DNA from: Pseudaquabacterium inlustre
GTDB lineage: Bacteria > Pseudomonadota > Gammaproteobacteria > Burkholderiales > Burkholderiaceae_C
Assembly: GCF_038066595.1 (NCBI RefSeq)
Contig: NZ_JBBUTH010000007.1
Location: forward strand, 62,001-126,000
DNA length: 64,000 bases
Direction of reading: 5' to 3'
Shown here piece after piece: positions 17,176-26,408 of the stretch (the stretch's first letter is position 1; each line of letters opens with the position of its first letter). A program made the translations under genes and the position numbers. The notes under the pieces were generated by a model that saw only the letters and a list, made by a program, of their open reading frames with translations, searched no databases and was not told the DNA's origin.

Positions 17176-17657
17176 TCGTCGGGCGCCCGGCGCGCATGCT
17201 CGAGCAGCCGGTCGAACAGCTGGCCGAGCAGCACGCGTTCATCGGGCGTCAGGCAGTCGAAGATCGCGGCATTGCGCTCGTCGATCAGTTTCATGGTCTG
17301 TGACCAGCGCACCCGGCCCGCCGGGGTGAGTGACAGCACCACGCTGCGCCCATCCAGCGGGCTGGCCTCCTTGCGGGCCAGGCCCTGCGCCACCAGCGAG
17401 GCCGCCGCCCGGCTGGCCTGACCCTTGTCGAGGTTGGCCTGGAAGGCCAGGTCGTTGACCGTGAGCGACGGGAACGAACCGATGCAGGCCAGGCAGCGCG
17501 CCTCGCCCAGCGGCAGGCCGCACTCGCGCAGGTACAGGTCATGGCTGGCGCGGTCGCTCAGCTTGGCCAGCATGTGCAGCCGGTAGGTCAGGTAGCGGTC
17601 CAGCGTGGGCAGCTGGCCGCTGGCGCCACGGCGGCGGGGGGCGTTCGATCCAGGCAT
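17163..17657 (-). CDS. MarR family transcriptional regulator
   Basis: 164 aa. Winged helix at about 50-120 with LTVNDLAFQANLDKGQASRAAASLVAQGLARKEASPLDGRSVVLSLTPAGR, the MarR beta-wing containing DGR. Last gene of the second TRAP operon (4 bp after dctM), an arrangement that gives feedback control. Three GTTG-N6-CAAC palindromes upstream of that operon are good candidates for its sites. Converges with hsp20, overlapping by 13 bp. Confidence 0.88.
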   Translation of the reverse strand: MPGSNAPRRRGASGQLPTLDRYLTYRLHMLAKLSDRASHDLYLRECGLPLGEARCLACIGSFPSLTVNDLAFQANLDKGQASRAAASLVAQGLARKEASPLDGRSVVLSLTPAGRVRWSQTMKLIDERNAAIFDCLTPDERVLLGQLFDRLLEHARRAPDDQAT

Positions 17658-17661
17658 CGCG

Positions 17662-18987
17662 TCACATCGAGTGGACCAGCCACAGCGACAGCGCCGGGAA
17701 GGCCACCAGGAAGCTGATGCGGATGAAGTCCGACGTCAGGAAGGGCATCACGCCCTTGGCCGTCTCGAGGTAGGGCACGTCCTTGGCCAGCTTCTGGATG
17801 ATGAACAGGTTCATGCCCACCGGCGGATGCACCAGGCCGATCTCCACCACCATCAGCGCCAGGATACCGAACCATACCGACTTGTCGGGCGCGCTCATGC
17901 CGTAGAAGTCCAGGCCCATCACCATCGGGTAGAAGATGGGAATGGTCAGCAGGATCATCGCCAGCGAGTCCATCACGCAGCCCAGCAGCACGTAGACCAC
18001 CAGGATGGCCACCAGCACCGCCAGCGGCGGCAGGCCGCTGTTCTTCACCCAGGTGGCCAGCTCGTTGGGCAGCTGCGTGACGGCCAGGCCCGAGTTCAGC
18101 AGGTCGGCGCCCAGCAGCACCAGGAAGATCATGGCCGTGGCGTGCGCCGTGCCGATCAGGCTGGCCTGGATGCCGGGCCAGCGCATGCCGCCGTTGACGA
18201 TGGCCAGCACGCCGCAGGCCGCCGCGCCGATCGACGCCGCCTCGGTGGGGTTGGCCCAGCCGCCGTAGATGCCCACGATCACCACCACGAACACGCCGGC
18301 CACCGGCAGCACGCCCAGCAGTGCGGCCAGGCGCTCGCTCCAGGGCGCCTTGCCGCCGGCCGGTCCGGCCTTGGGATCGAGCGTGACCACGATGCGGATC
18401 ACCAGCATGTAGCCCAGCATGGCGATCAGGCCCGGGATCACCGCGGCCACGAACAGCTTGCCGATCGATTCCTGCGTGAGCACCGCATACACCACCAGCG
18501 GCACCGACGGCGGGATCATGATGCCCAGCGTGCCGGCCGCAGCCAGCGTGCCGGTGGCCAGGCGGCCCGAGTAGCCGTGCGCGCGCAGCTCGGGCAGCGC
18601 CACCTGGGCCATGGTGGCCGCGGTGGCCAGCGATGAGCCGCAGATGGCGCCGAAGCCCGCGCAGGCACCGGTGGCCGCCATCGCCAGGCCGCCGCGGAAA
18701 TGGCCCAGGAAGGCCGCTGCGCAGCGGAACAGGCTCTTGGACAGGCCGCCATGCGTGGCGAACTGGCCCATCAGCATGAACAGCGGAATCACCGCCAGGT
18801 CGTAGTTCGACAACCGGGCATAGGCCAGGTGGTTCATCGTGAACAGCAGCGCGTTCGGGTCGCCCTGGTTCATCGCCAGGTACGCGGCCGCACCGCCGAT
18901 GAACATGCCCACGCCCACATGCACGCGCAGCGCCAGCAGGGCCAGCAGGCCCGCGAACACCGTCAAGCCGATCGCCATGCCGCTCAT
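17662..18987 (-). CDS. dctM: TRAP transporter large permease DctM (second system)
   Basis: 441 aa from the ATG overlapping the dctQ stop (ATGA). About 12 membrane helices; motifs GFGAICGSSLATAATMAQVALPELR and LGIMIPPSVPLVVYAVLTQESIGKLF, and near the end LVHPPVGMNLFIIQKLA. Channel subunit of a sodium-coupled carboxylate importer. An open frame extends 35 codons upstream but is only a shadow of dctQ. Confidence 0.92.
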   Translation of the reverse strand: MSGMAIGLTVFAGLLALLALRVHVGVGMFIGGAAAYLAMNQGDPNALLFTMNHLAYARLSNYDLAVIPLFMLMGQFATHGGLSKSLFRCAAAFLGHFRGGLAMAATGACAGFGAICGSSLATAATMAQVALPELRAHGYSGRLATGTLAAAGTLGIMIPPSVPLVVYAVLTQESIGKLFVAAVIPGLIAMLGYMLVIRIVVTLDPKAGPAGGKAPWSERLAALLGVLPVAGVFVVVIVGIYGGWANPTEAASIGAAACGVLAIVNGGMRWPGIQASLIGTAHATAMIFLVLLGADLLNSGLAVTQLPNELATWVKNSGLPPLAVLVAILVVYVLLGCVMDSLAMILLTIPIFYPMVMGLDFYGMSAPDKSVWFGILALMVVEIGLVHPPVGMNLFIIQKLAKDVPYLETAKGVMPFLTSDFIRISFLVAFPALSLWLVHSM

Positions 18988-19529
18988 GCCGCAGCCCCCT
19001 TCACCGCCACGCGCAGCGAGGCATTCACACGGCTGAGTGCCGCCAGCGCCAGCAGCACGAAGCTGGGCACCAGCAACGCCACCGGCTGCCACAGCGGCAC
19101 CAGCAGCAGCGTGCTCACCTCCTGGTTCTCGTGCGCCTCCAGCATGTACAGCGCGGTGCGCCAGGTCAGCAGCAGGGCCACGCCCAGCAGCAGCGTGTGG
19201 GCCAGCGTGTCGAGCACGGCGCGGCCGCGCTCGCTCATCCAGGTGGTCAGCGCATCCACCTTGATGTGGTGGTCATACAGCTCGCACAGCGGCAGAAAGG
19301 CCGCCGAGCCGATGGCCGCGCCCATCTGCAGCAGCTCCATGTCGCCCTGGATCGGCGAGGCCAGCAGCTTGCGGCCCAGGATGGACACGATGCTCATCGC
19401 CACGATGGCGCAGAACAGCACGCCACCGGCCAGGCCCCAGCCGGTGATCAGGCGGTCCAGCCAGCGCGGCACGCCGCCCACCGGGGTGGGCGCGTGCGAG
19501 GGCTCGGCCACGGGATTGAGTTCAGCCAT
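18984..19529 (-). CDS. dctQ: TRAP transporter small permease DctQ (second system)
   Basis: 181 aa, four transmembrane segments; the SPIQGDMELLQMGAAIGSAAFLPLCELYDHHIKVD region matches the DctQ family signature around the second and third helices. 33 bp after dctP and translationally coupled to dctM. Confidence 0.88.
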   Translation of the reverse strand: MAELNPVAEPSHAPTPVGGVPRWLDRLITGWGLAGGVLFCAIVAMSIVSILGRKLLASPIQGDMELLQMGAAIGSAAFLPLCELYDHHIKVDALTTWMSERGRAVLDTLAHTLLLGVALLLTWRTALYMLEAHENQEVSTLLLVPLWQPVALLVPSFVLLALAALSRVNASLRVAVKGAAA

Positions 19530-19562
19530 GAAGTCGCTTTCGCTGCGGTGCCGCCGGCCCCA

Positions 19563-20618
19563 TCACTTGGGCATGTACTTGGCGCCGATGGCGCGCACAT
19601 CGGCGGCCAGCTTGGCGCCATCCAGGCCCTTGGCCGTGGCCTGCTTGATCCAGTCGGCCTCCACGCTGGCGGCGGCCTTCTTCATCGCGGCGTAGTCCTC
19701 GGGCTTGATCACCAGCACCTTGTTGCCTTGGGCCGTCATCTTCTTGCGCGCGTCGTTGTTGCCGTCGTCCCAGACCTTGCCGGTCAGGTCGACCAGCTTC
19801 TGGCCGCTGTTCTTGTCGATGGCAGCCTTCAGCTCGGGCGCGAGGCTGTCGTACTTGGCCTTGTTCATCAGGATGGCCATCGGCGTCTGCGTGAAGCCGG
19901 GCTGGTTGGCCTGACCTTCCATGTGGTACTTGGTGACCTCGTCGATCTTGGTGGCCGGCAGCACCTCCCACGGCGCCATGGCGCCGTCGATCACACCCTT
20001 GCTGATCGACTCGGTGACCTGCGCCACCGGCATGTTCACCGGCGTGCCGCCCAGCGCGGTGAGGAACAGCGCGGCAAAGCGCGAGGGGCTGCGCAGCTTC
20101 ACGCCCTTGAAGCCATCGACCGTGAGGATGGGCTTGCTGGCGGTGGACATCACCACGTTGCTGGCGCTGAAGATGGCCAGCACCTTGAAGTCCTTGAAAT
20201 CCTCGACGCCGTTCTTCTGGTAGTAGTCCCACATCGCGCGGCTGCCGTCCAGGCCGCCCGGCGGCAGGCTGAAGGGCAGCTCCAGCGCCTCGGTGCGCGG
20301 GAAGCGGCCGGTGGAGTAGCTGGGCGAGGTCCACACCACGTCGGCCACGCCGTTCTTCACCTGGTCCACCAGCTGCGGCGGCGTGCCGCCGAGCTGCAGC
20401 GCGGGGTACATCTGGCACTTCAGCTTGCCACCCGAATCCTTGGCGATGGCGGCGCACCAGGGCTCGGCCACGTTCTTGTGGAAGTTGCTGTTGGGCGGCA
20501 GGAAGTGCGAGAACTTGATCGTGACCTCCTGCGCCTGAGCGGAGAAGGCGCCCAGCACCAGCGGCAGGGCGGCGGCCACGGCCGTGAGGGAGCGCAGAAG
20601 GGGCGAGCGGTGCGACAT
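19563..20618 (-). CDS. dctP: TRAP substrate-binding protein DctP (second system)
   Basis: 351 aa from the ATG six bases after GGAGA; an ATG two codons earlier would crowd the ribosome site. Sec signal peptide ending AQAQ (about residue 29). The mature start EVTIKFSHFLPPNSNFHKNVAEPW and SRFAALFLTALGGTPVNMPVAQVTESISKGVIDGAMAPWEVL mark a TRAP DctP protein with the family arginine in KLRSPSRFAALF. First gene of dctP-dctQ-dctM-marR. Confidence 0.92.
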   Translation of the reverse strand: MSHRSPLLRSLTAVAAALPLVLGAFSAQAQEVTIKFSHFLPPNSNFHKNVAEPWCAAIAKDSGGKLKCQMYPALQLGGTPPQLVDQVKNGVADVVWTSPSYSTGRFPRTEALELPFSLPPGGLDGSRAMWDYYQKNGVEDFKDFKVLAIFSASNVVMSTASKPILTVDGFKGVKLRSPSRFAALFLTALGGTPVNMPVAQVTESISKGVIDGAMAPWEVLPATKIDEVTKYHMEGQANQPGFTQTPMAILMNKAKYDSLAPELKAAIDKNSGQKLVDLTGKVWDDGNNDARKKMTAQGNKVLVIKPEDYAAMKKAAASVEADWIKQATAKGLDGAKLAADVRAIGAKYMPK

Positions 20619-20711
20619 GGGCATCTCCGGGCAGCGTGTGATGGGTTGAATTTGTTCAGCAACCGAACTATCTGACCAGGGCGCGCGACGGCCACCACCC
20701 ACATCCATTTG

Positions 20712-20725
20712 GTTGCAATCACAAC
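20712..20725. promoter_or_regulatory. GTTG-N6-CAAC palindrome, site A
   Basis: GTTGCAATCACAAC, about 95 bp upstream of dctP. First of three identical-format dyads in the same leader; the TATATC at 20726-20731 (minus strand) between sites A and B is a possible -10. Confidence 0.5.
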
Positions 20726-20739
20726 GATATAAGTCAACA

Positions 20740-20753
20740 GTTGTGGTCACAAC
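20740..20753. promoter_or_regulatory. GTTG-N6-CAAC palindrome, site B
   Basis: GTTGTGGTCACAAC, extended to 16 bp by A and T (AGTTGTG-GT-CACAACT, 7-bp perfect arms). Starts 28 bp from site A. The best dyad of the three, probably covering the -35 region of the dctP promoter. Confidence 0.55.
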
Positions 20754-20798
20754 TATCGGAAACCCTGTTGCTACAGTGGAAAGTCGCCATCAAATCTG

Positions 20799-20812
20799 GT
20801 TGCAGCAACAAC
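20799..20812. promoter_or_regulatory. GTTG-N6-CAAC palindrome, site C
   Basis: GTTGCAGCAACAAC, extended by a G and C to GGTTG...CAACC. 59 bp from site B. Completes a triple operator array upstream of the dctP-dctQ-dctM-marR operon. Confidence 0.5.
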
Positions 20813-20870
20813 CAATCGAACGTGCGGACAGCGCCGCGCAGCGCCTGGCCTCCCGGCCGAACGCTTCGCA

Positions 20871-20898
20871 AACTGAGACAGTTCAGGCCGGTCCGGCC
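20871..20898 (-). terminator. Possible terminator after quinone-reductase-like gene
   Basis: Just past the stop (minus strand) lie GGCCGG-A-CCGGCC (20886-20898) and AACTG-TCT-CAGTT (20871-20883), two consecutive stem-loops followed by TTTGCG. No long T-run, so only tentative. Confidence 0.3.
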
Positions 20899-20906
20899 GT
20901 CGCTGC

Positions 20907-21923
20907 TCAGGTGCCGGCGGCGACCCGCAGCACCGTCTTGCCCAGACCCTGGCCGCCCATCGCGTAGTTCAGCGCCTCGGCAAATTCGCCCAGCGCGAAC
21001 TCGCGCCCCACCGGCGGGGCCAGCCGGCCGTCGGCCGCCCACTGCAGCAGCTCGTCCACCTGGGCGCGGGCGCGCTCGGGTTCGTACTCGCCGAACTGGC
21101 GCACGTCCACGCCGACCAGCGAGGCGCCCTTCATCAGCGGCAGGTTGGCCTTCAGCGCGGGGATGGGCCCGCCGACGAAGCCCACCACCAGGTGCCGGCC
21201 ACCCCAGGCCAGCGACCGGTAGGCCGGCTCGAACAGCGGGCCGCACAGCGGGTCGAACACCACGTCGGGCCCGAGGGGGCCCGGCCGCGCAGTGTGCGAG
21301 CTGGCCAGTTCGGCGCACACGGCCTTCAGCCGCTCGCGCCAGCCTTCCACCGCGCTGTCCAGCACGCGGTGGGCGCCATGGGCCAGCGCATAGGCGCGCT
21401 TGGCCTCGGTGGACGCCACGGCGATCACCTGGGCACCCATCGCCCGGCCCACCTGCACGGCCGCCATGCCCACGCCGCCGGCGGCGCCCAGCACCACCAG
21501 GGTCTCGCCCGGCTGCAGCCGCGCGCGGTCGCGCAGGCCATGCAGCGCGGTGAGGTGGTTGATGCGAAAGCCCGCGGCCGGTGCGTCCGCCAGGCGCTCG
21601 GGCAGGCGCCAGACGGCCTGGGCATCGGCCAGCGCGCACTCGGCAAAACCGCCGCGCACGGTGGCCATCACGCGATCGCCCAACGCCAGGCCGCTCACGC
21701 CCTCGCCGAGCGCCGCCACGCGGCCGGCCACCTCCTGCCCAGGGATGTGCGGCAGCGGCGGCTTGACCTGGTAGCGGCCCAGCGACACCAGCGCATCCAC
21801 ATAGCCCACGCCGCACACCGCCACGTCGATGCGCACCTGGCCCGGCCCCGGTTCAGGCACCGGCGCATCGCGCAGCGCGTAGTCGGCGATCGAGTCGAGG
21901 GCGGTGGCTTGGACGATCTTCAC
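20907..21923 (-). CDS. NADPH:quinone oxidoreductase family protein
   Basis: 338 aa from a GTG preceded at 7 bp by GGAG (protein MKIVQATALDSIADYAL). Medium-chain dehydrogenase/reductase of the zinc-free quinone oxidoreductase type: GroES-like N-domain with PHIPGQEVAGRVAALGEGV, then the Rossmann glycine motif LGAAGGVGMAAVQVGRAMGAQVIAVAST. No zinc-ligand cysteines. Likely reduces quinones or enones with NADPH. An upstream ATG 23 codons earlier has no ribosome site. Confidence 0.88.
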   Translation of the reverse strand: MKIVQATALDSIADYALRDAPVPEPGPGQVRIDVAVCGVGYVDALVSLGRYQVKPPLPHIPGQEVAGRVAALGEGVSGLALGDRVMATVRGGFAECALADAQAVWRLPERLADAPAAGFRINHLTALHGLRDRARLQPGETLVVLGAAGGVGMAAVQVGRAMGAQVIAVASTEAKRAYALAHGAHRVLDSAVEGWRERLKAVCAELASSHTARPGPLGPDVVFDPLCGPLFEPAYRSLAWGGRHLVVGFVGGPIPALKANLPLMKGASLVGVDVRQFGEYEPERARAQVDELLQWAADGRLAPPVGREFALGEFAEALNYAMGGQGLGKTVLRVAAGT

Positions 21924-22007
21924 GGGCAGGCTCCAGCGTCGGGACAAGGGCTGTCGCGCATTGTGGAAGCGGCGCCGGGCAGCGCCTGTCACGCGGGCGG
22001 CGGCGGT

Positions 22008-23228
22008 TCAGGCCGGCACGCTGCGGCGGGCCAGCGGCACCAGTGCCAGCAGCGTGAGCGCCGCAAAGCCGCCACCGGCCGCGAAGGTGGCCGCCGGGCC
22101 CAGCGTGGTCCACAGCGCACCGGCGATCACGCTGGCCGCCAGCATCGCCAGGCCACTGGCCAGGTTGAACAGGCCGAAGGCCGTGCCGCGCAGCGCGGCC
22201 GGCGCGGTGTCGGCCACCATCGCGCCCAGCAGGCCCTGGGTCATGCCCATGTGCACGCCCCACAGCGCCACGCCCAGGCCCAGGCCGGCCCAGCCGGTGG
22301 CCAGCGCCAGCACGGCATCGGCCGCGATCAGCACCCCCAGGCCCCCGGCCAGCAACACCTGATGGGGCAGGCGGTCGGCCAGCCGGCCGAACGGGTAGGC
22401 GCTGGCCGCGTACACGCCGCTCATCGCCACCATCACCAGCGGCACCCAGGCGGCGGGCACGCCCAGGTCACTGGCGCGCAGCACCAGAAAGGCCTCGGAA
22501 AAGCGCGCCAGCGTGGCCAGCGCCCCCACCGCCACCACGGCCCAGTAGGCGCGCGGCAGCTGGGCCAGCGCCTCGCGGCGGATCGGGTTGACCGGCGGCG
22601 GCGCGTCGGCCGGCCGCGGCGGCTCGCGCAGGCCGAAGGCCAGCACGGCCACCGACAGCACGCCCGGGATCACCGCCACCCAGAACACTGCGCGGAAGTC
22701 GCCCGCCCACAGCAGCATCAGGCCGCTGGCCAGCAACGGGCCGGTGAAGGCGCCCACGGTGTCCAGGCTCTGGCGCAGGCCGAAGGCGGCACCGCGGATG
22801 GCCGGCGGCGTCAGGTCGGCCAGCAGCGCGTCGCGCGGCGCGCCGCGGATGCCCTTGCCCACGCGGTCGGCAAAGCGCGCGGCGATCACGATGCCCGCCG
22901 CGCTGGCGCCATGGGCCAGCGCGAACACCGGCTTGCTGGCCGCGCCCAGCGCATAGCCCAGCACTGCCAGGCCCTTGCGGCGGCCCAGCCAGTCGCTGAG
23001 CATGCCGCTGAACACCTTGGTGATCAGCGCCGTGCTCTCGGCAATGCCCTCGATCACGCCCACGGTCAGCACGCTCAGTGCCAGCGGCCCCACCAGGAAC
23101 AGCGGCAGCAGGCTGTGGATCATCTCCGACGAGATGTCCATCAGCAGGCTGGTGAAGCCCAGCACCCACACGCCGGCGGGCATGACGGGCTTGCTGACGG
23201 ACGAGGGCGGCGCGGCGGGTTCAGGCAT
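22008..23228 (-). CDS. MFS transporter
   Basis: 406 aa from MPEPAAPPSSVSKPVMPAG. About 12 transmembrane helices; FTSLLMDISSEMIHSLLPLFLV and the loop 2-3 motif SDWLGRRKGLAVLGYALGA, then FADRVGKGIRGAPRDALLAD. These are features of the bacterial MFS group annotated MFS_1/UMF23-like with the conserved DxSSEM segment. Substrate unknown. Between a quinone-reductase-like gene and a LysR gene, all reading leftward. Confidence 0.87.
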   Translation of the reverse strand: MPEPAAPPSSVSKPVMPAGVWVLGFTSLLMDISSEMIHSLLPLFLVGPLALSVLTVGVIEGIAESTALITKVFSGMLSDWLGRRKGLAVLGYALGAASKPVFALAHGASAAGIVIAARFADRVGKGIRGAPRDALLADLTPPAIRGAAFGLRQSLDTVGAFTGPLLASGLMLLWAGDFRAVFWVAVIPGVLSVAVLAFGLREPPRPADAPPPVNPIRREALAQLPRAYWAVVAVGALATLARFSEAFLVLRASDLGVPAAWVPLVMVAMSGVYAASAYPFGRLADRLPHQVLLAGGLGVLIAADAVLALATGWAGLGLGVALWGVHMGMTQGLLGAMVADTAPAALRGTAFGLFNLASGLAMLAASVIAGALWTTLGPAATFAAGGGFAALTLLALVPLARRSVPA

Positions 23229-23250
23229 CGGCCGATGATAGGCAGGCTGC

Positions 23251-24150
23251 CTACAGGCCCGCCATCGCCCGGTGCCGCAAGGCCGCCGCCACCGCCTGGC
23301 CCATCGCCTCGCGCACGGCCGCCAGCAGCCGGCTGTCGGCATCGGCCTTGCGCATCACCAGCGACATCTGCACCGCCGGCGCCGCACGTCCCAGCTTGAC
23401 GAAGCGCACCGGGTGCGTCTGGCAGATGCCGGCGTCCACCAGGTGCACCACGGCAATGCCCAGCCCGGCGCTGACCAGCGACACGATGGCCGGGATGCTG
23501 TCCAGCTCCAGCGTGCCGCGCTTGTGCTGCACATGGGCCGCCACGAAGCGCGCCGCCAGCGCGCCCGAGATGGTCTGCCGGTCGTAGCGGATCCAGTCGT
23601 GCTGCTTGAACAGCGCCGGCACCGAGGTCTCCACCGCGCCGGGCGGGGCGATCAGCCGCATCTCGCGGCGGAACAGCGGGTGCCACAGCAGCCGCGCCGA
23701 GCCGCCGCTCTCGGGCTCGGCCACCACCGCGGCGTCCAGTTCACCGGCCTTCACGGCATCGGTCAGGCCGGTGCTGCGCCCGCGCATCGGCCGCAGCTCC
23801 AGCCGCGGGTAACGGGCCTTCAGCTCGGCCAGGGTGCCGGCCAGCAGCACCGGCATCAGCGACTCGATCACGCCCAGCTTCACCACGCCCTCCACCGCGC
23901 GCGGCGCATGGCGGCGCAGGGCCTGCAGCTGCTGCAGCGGCTCACGCAGGGTGGCTGCCACATCGTGCGCCAACTCGGTGGGCCGCACCTGGTGGCCCGA
24001 GCGGTCGAACAGCGGCTGGCCGAGAAACCGCTCCAGCTGCTTCATCTGCATGCTCACCGCGCTGGCGGTCAGGTGCATCTCCTGCGCCGCGGCGGCCAGC
24101 GAGCCGCCGCGCAGTACCGCGTCCAGCGTGGCGAAGGCGTCGATCTTCAT
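23251..24150 (-). CDS. LysR family transcriptional regulator
   Basis: 299 aa from the ATG (MKIDAFATLDAVLRGGSLAAAAQEMHLTASAVSMQMKQLERFLGQPLF). HTH in residues 1-60, effector domain after residue 90. Divergent from the TauD/Bug/lyase operon, with 130 bp between starts, and probably its activator. An additional TTG codon immediately upstream could also be read as a start. Confidence 0.88.
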   Translation of the reverse strand: MKIDAFATLDAVLRGGSLAAAAQEMHLTASAVSMQMKQLERFLGQPLFDRSGHQVRPTELAHDVAATLREPLQQLQALRRHAPRAVEGVVKLGVIESLMPVLLAGTLAELKARYPRLELRPMRGRSTGLTDAVKAGELDAAVVAEPESGGSARLLWHPLFRREMRLIAPPGAVETSVPALFKQHDWIRYDRQTISGALAARFVAAHVQHKRGTLELDSIPAIVSLVSAGLGIAVVHLVDAGICQTHPVRFVKLGRAAPAVQMSLVMRKADADSRLLAAVREAMGQAVAAALRHRAMAGL

Positions 24151-24280
24151 CAAGATTCCTTAACAAGCACGCCAAATCTAATCGCTTTTTCTTGCGCTGG
24201 GTCAAACCTAGACTGGCGCCACTGCCTGGCCAGGCCGCTTCACACCCCCATCCGACCCCCGCACTGGAGACCCCCTGGCA
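24151..24280. promoter_or_regulatory. Divergent LysR / TauD promoter region
   Basis: 130 bp with a locally AT-rich core (TTCCTTAACAAG at 24155 and ATCTAATCGCTTTTTCTTGCG at 24175), the only such stretch around. Expected site of LysR binding; no unambiguous dyad. Confidence 0.4.
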
Positions 24281-25399
24281 ATGACCGCATCCGCCCCCCG
24301 CGCCTGGACCGCCGAAGAAGCCCGCACCGACACCAGCTGGGTCCAGCGCCTGTCTGCCGACGAGGTGGCCGGCGTGGACGCCGCGCTGGCCCATGCCAAG
24401 GCCCTGGGCAAGCCCTGGCTGGCGATGACGCCGCAGGACTTCCCGCTCAACGACGTGGCCCGCGCCGCGCTGGACCGCGCCATGGCCACCACGCAGGGCC
24501 GCTGGGGCCTGTGCCTGCTGAAGGGCTTTCCGGTCGACCGCTGGAGCGAGGACGACGCCAAGCTCGCGTACTGGGGCATGGGCCTGCACATGGGCGTGGC
24601 GCGCACGCAGAACCCGGCCAGCCAGCACATGAACGACGTGCGCGACATCGGCGCCGTCTACAAGGGCAAGAACGGCCGCGGCTACAACACCAACGCCAGC
24701 CTCGATTTCCACATGGATTCGGCCGACGTGGTGGCCCTGCTGTGCCGGCGCACCGCCAAGAGCGGCGGCGAGAGCATCGTCACCAGCACCATCGCCGTGG
24801 CCGAGGAACTGGGACAGCGCCGCCCCGACCTGCTGGCCGTGCTGAAGCAGCCGTTCTATCACCACTACCAGGGCGCGCAGGACCCGGTGCAGCCGCCCTA
24901 CTACGCCTGCCCGATCATCGGCGACGACTCGGCGCCGTTCACGATGCGCGTGAACCGCAAGAACATCGTCGCCGCGCAGCGCGACTTTCCCGAGGTGCCG
25001 CGCGTGACCGATCAACAGTGGGAAGCGCTGGACCTGCTGGAAGAGCTGATGGCCGACCCGCGCTGGTGCTACCGCATGCACCTGGATGAGGGTGACATGC
25101 AGCTGGTGAACAACTACGTCATCGTGCACTCACGCACCGCCTTCGAGGACTTCGAGGAGGCCGACCGCAAGCGCCACCTGCTGCGCCTGTGGCTGGCCGT
25201 GCCGGGCTCGCAGCCGCTGCCGGCCGACTGGGCCGAGTACTTCATCGACACGCGTGGCAACGCCGTGCGCGGCGGCCTGCGCGGCAGCCAGCAGACGCCC
25301 GAGTTCGCCACCTACGAGGCGCGCCAGGCCGCGGCCCTGGGCATGCTGCACAAGCCCTGGGCGCCGATCAAGCGCCGCGCCGAAGCCCAGCCGGCCTGA
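24281..25399 (+). CDS. TauD/TfdA family Fe(II)/2-oxoglutarate dioxygenase
   Basis: 372 aa. Facial triad H144-x-D146 (LDFHMDSADVV) and distal H283 (YVIVHSRTAFED), with the 2-oxoglutarate-binding arginine R302 in HLLRLWLAV. Like family members annotated as TauD/clavaminate-synthase-type. Hydroxylates a substrate using O2 and 2-oxoglutarate. First of three genes with a Bug binding protein and an isocitrate-lyase-family enzyme; this context suggests a carboxylic acid rather than taurine as substrate. Confidence 0.9.
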   Translation: MTASAPRAWTAEEARTDTSWVQRLSADEVAGVDAALAHAKALGKPWLAMTPQDFPLNDVARAALDRAMATTQGRWGLCLLKGFPVDRWSEDDAKLAYWGMGLHMGVARTQNPASQHMNDVRDIGAVYKGKNGRGYNTNASLDFHMDSADVVALLCRRTAKSGGESIVTSTIAVAEELGQRRPDLLAVLKQPFYHHYQGAQDPVQPPYYACPIIGDDSAPFTMRVNRKNIVAAQRDFPEVPRVTDQQWEALDLLEELMADPRWCYRMHLDEGDMQLVNNYVIVHSRTAFEDFEEADRKRHLLRLWLAVPGSQPLPADWAEYFIDTRGNAVRGGLRGSQQTPEFATYEARQAAALGMLHKPWAPIKRRAEAQPA

Positions 25400-25427
25400 G
25401 CGCCCGCCCACCACCAGGAGACCCCGC

Positions 25428-26408
25428 ATGCGACGTCGCGACCTGCTCACCGGCCTGGCCGGCGCAGCCACCTTCAGCGCCACCACCGGCGTGCCGCTGC
25501 CGGCCTGGGCCCAGGGCCCGGCGCCGGCCACCACCAAGCTGCTGGTGGGCGCCACGCCCGGCGGCGGCACCGACCTGGTGGCGCGCGCGCTGGCCCAGGA
25601 GCTGGCCGGCCGGCTGCGGCGCGGCGTCATCGTCGACAACCGCCCCGGCGCGGCCGGCAACATCGCCGCCGGCGCCGTGGCCAAGGCCGAGCCCGATGGC
25701 GGCACGCTGCTGCTCAGCTACACCAGCCACGCGATCAACCCGGCGCTGTTCGGCAAGCTGCCCTTCGACGCGGTGAAGGACTTCACGCCGCTGAGCCTGG
25801 TGGCCACCTCGCCGCTGATGCTGGTGGCCCGGCCCGGGCTGAAGGCCGCCAACCTGCGCGAGCTGGTGGCCCAGGCCAAGGCCGGCAACACGGCGCTCAG
25901 CATCGCGGTGGCCGGCGTGGGCAGCGCCAACCACCTGGCCGGCGAGATGCTGCGCGTGCAGACCGGGCTGAACCTGGTCAGCGTGCCGTACAAGGGCGCC
26001 AGCCCGGCGGTCAGCGACGTGATGGGCAACCAGGTCGACCTGCTGTTCAGCAACATGGCCACCGTGCAGCAGCTGGTCAGGAGCGGCAAGGTCCGGCCGC
26101 TGGCGGTCAGCACGGCGCAGCGCGTGGCCGGCTTCCCCGACGTGGCGCCGGTGGCCGAGCTGGTGCCCGGCTTCGACTACAGCTCGTGGTACGGCCTGTT
26201 CGCACCGGCCGGCCTGCCGGCCGAGGCCGCCAGCCAGCTGGCCGCTGCCACCCGCGCCAGCCTGGCCAGCGCCGAGATGCAGCAGCGCCTGCAGGGCGAG
26301 GGCCTGGCGCCGGTGGGCAACACGCCCGGCGAGTTCGCCGCCTTCCTGCGTGCCGAGATCAGCCGCTGGACCCAGGTGGTGGCCGCCACCGGCGCCAAGC
26401 CGGCATGA
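25428..26408 (+). CDS. Bug family substrate-binding protein
   Basis: 326 aa from the ATG after CAGGAG. RRRDLLTGLAGAATFSATTG is a twin-arginine-like or long Sec signal, with cleavage near AWAQ. Bug hallmarks: VGATPGGGTDLVARALAQEL, VIVDNRPGAAGNIAAGAVA, and VPYKGASPAVSDVMGNQVDLLF. Binds a carboxylate in the periplasm for a TctAB-type permease; no membrane partner is encoded in the window. Coupled (ATGA) to the downstream lyase gene. Confidence 0.93.
   Translation: MRRRDLLTGLAGAATFSATTGVPLPAWAQGPAPATTKLLVGATPGGGTDLVARALAQELAGRLRRGVIVDNRPGAAGNIAAGAVAKAEPDGGTLLLSYTSHAINPALFGKLPFDAVKDFTPLSLVATSPLMLVARPGLKAANLRELVAQAKAGNTALSIAVAGVGSANHLAGEMLRVQTGLNLVSVPYKGASPAVSDVMGNQVDLLFSNMATVQQLVRSGKVRPLAVSTAQRVAGFPDVAPVAELVPGFDYSSWYGLFAPAGLPAEAASQLAAATRASLASAEMQQRLQGEGLAPVGNTPGEFAAFLRAEISRWTQVVAATGAKPA

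Noticed and set aside
24281..25399. Taurine dioxygenase
   Set aside because: No taurine ABC transporter next to it; the partners are a Bug protein and an isocitrate-lyase-family enzyme. Family-level call only.
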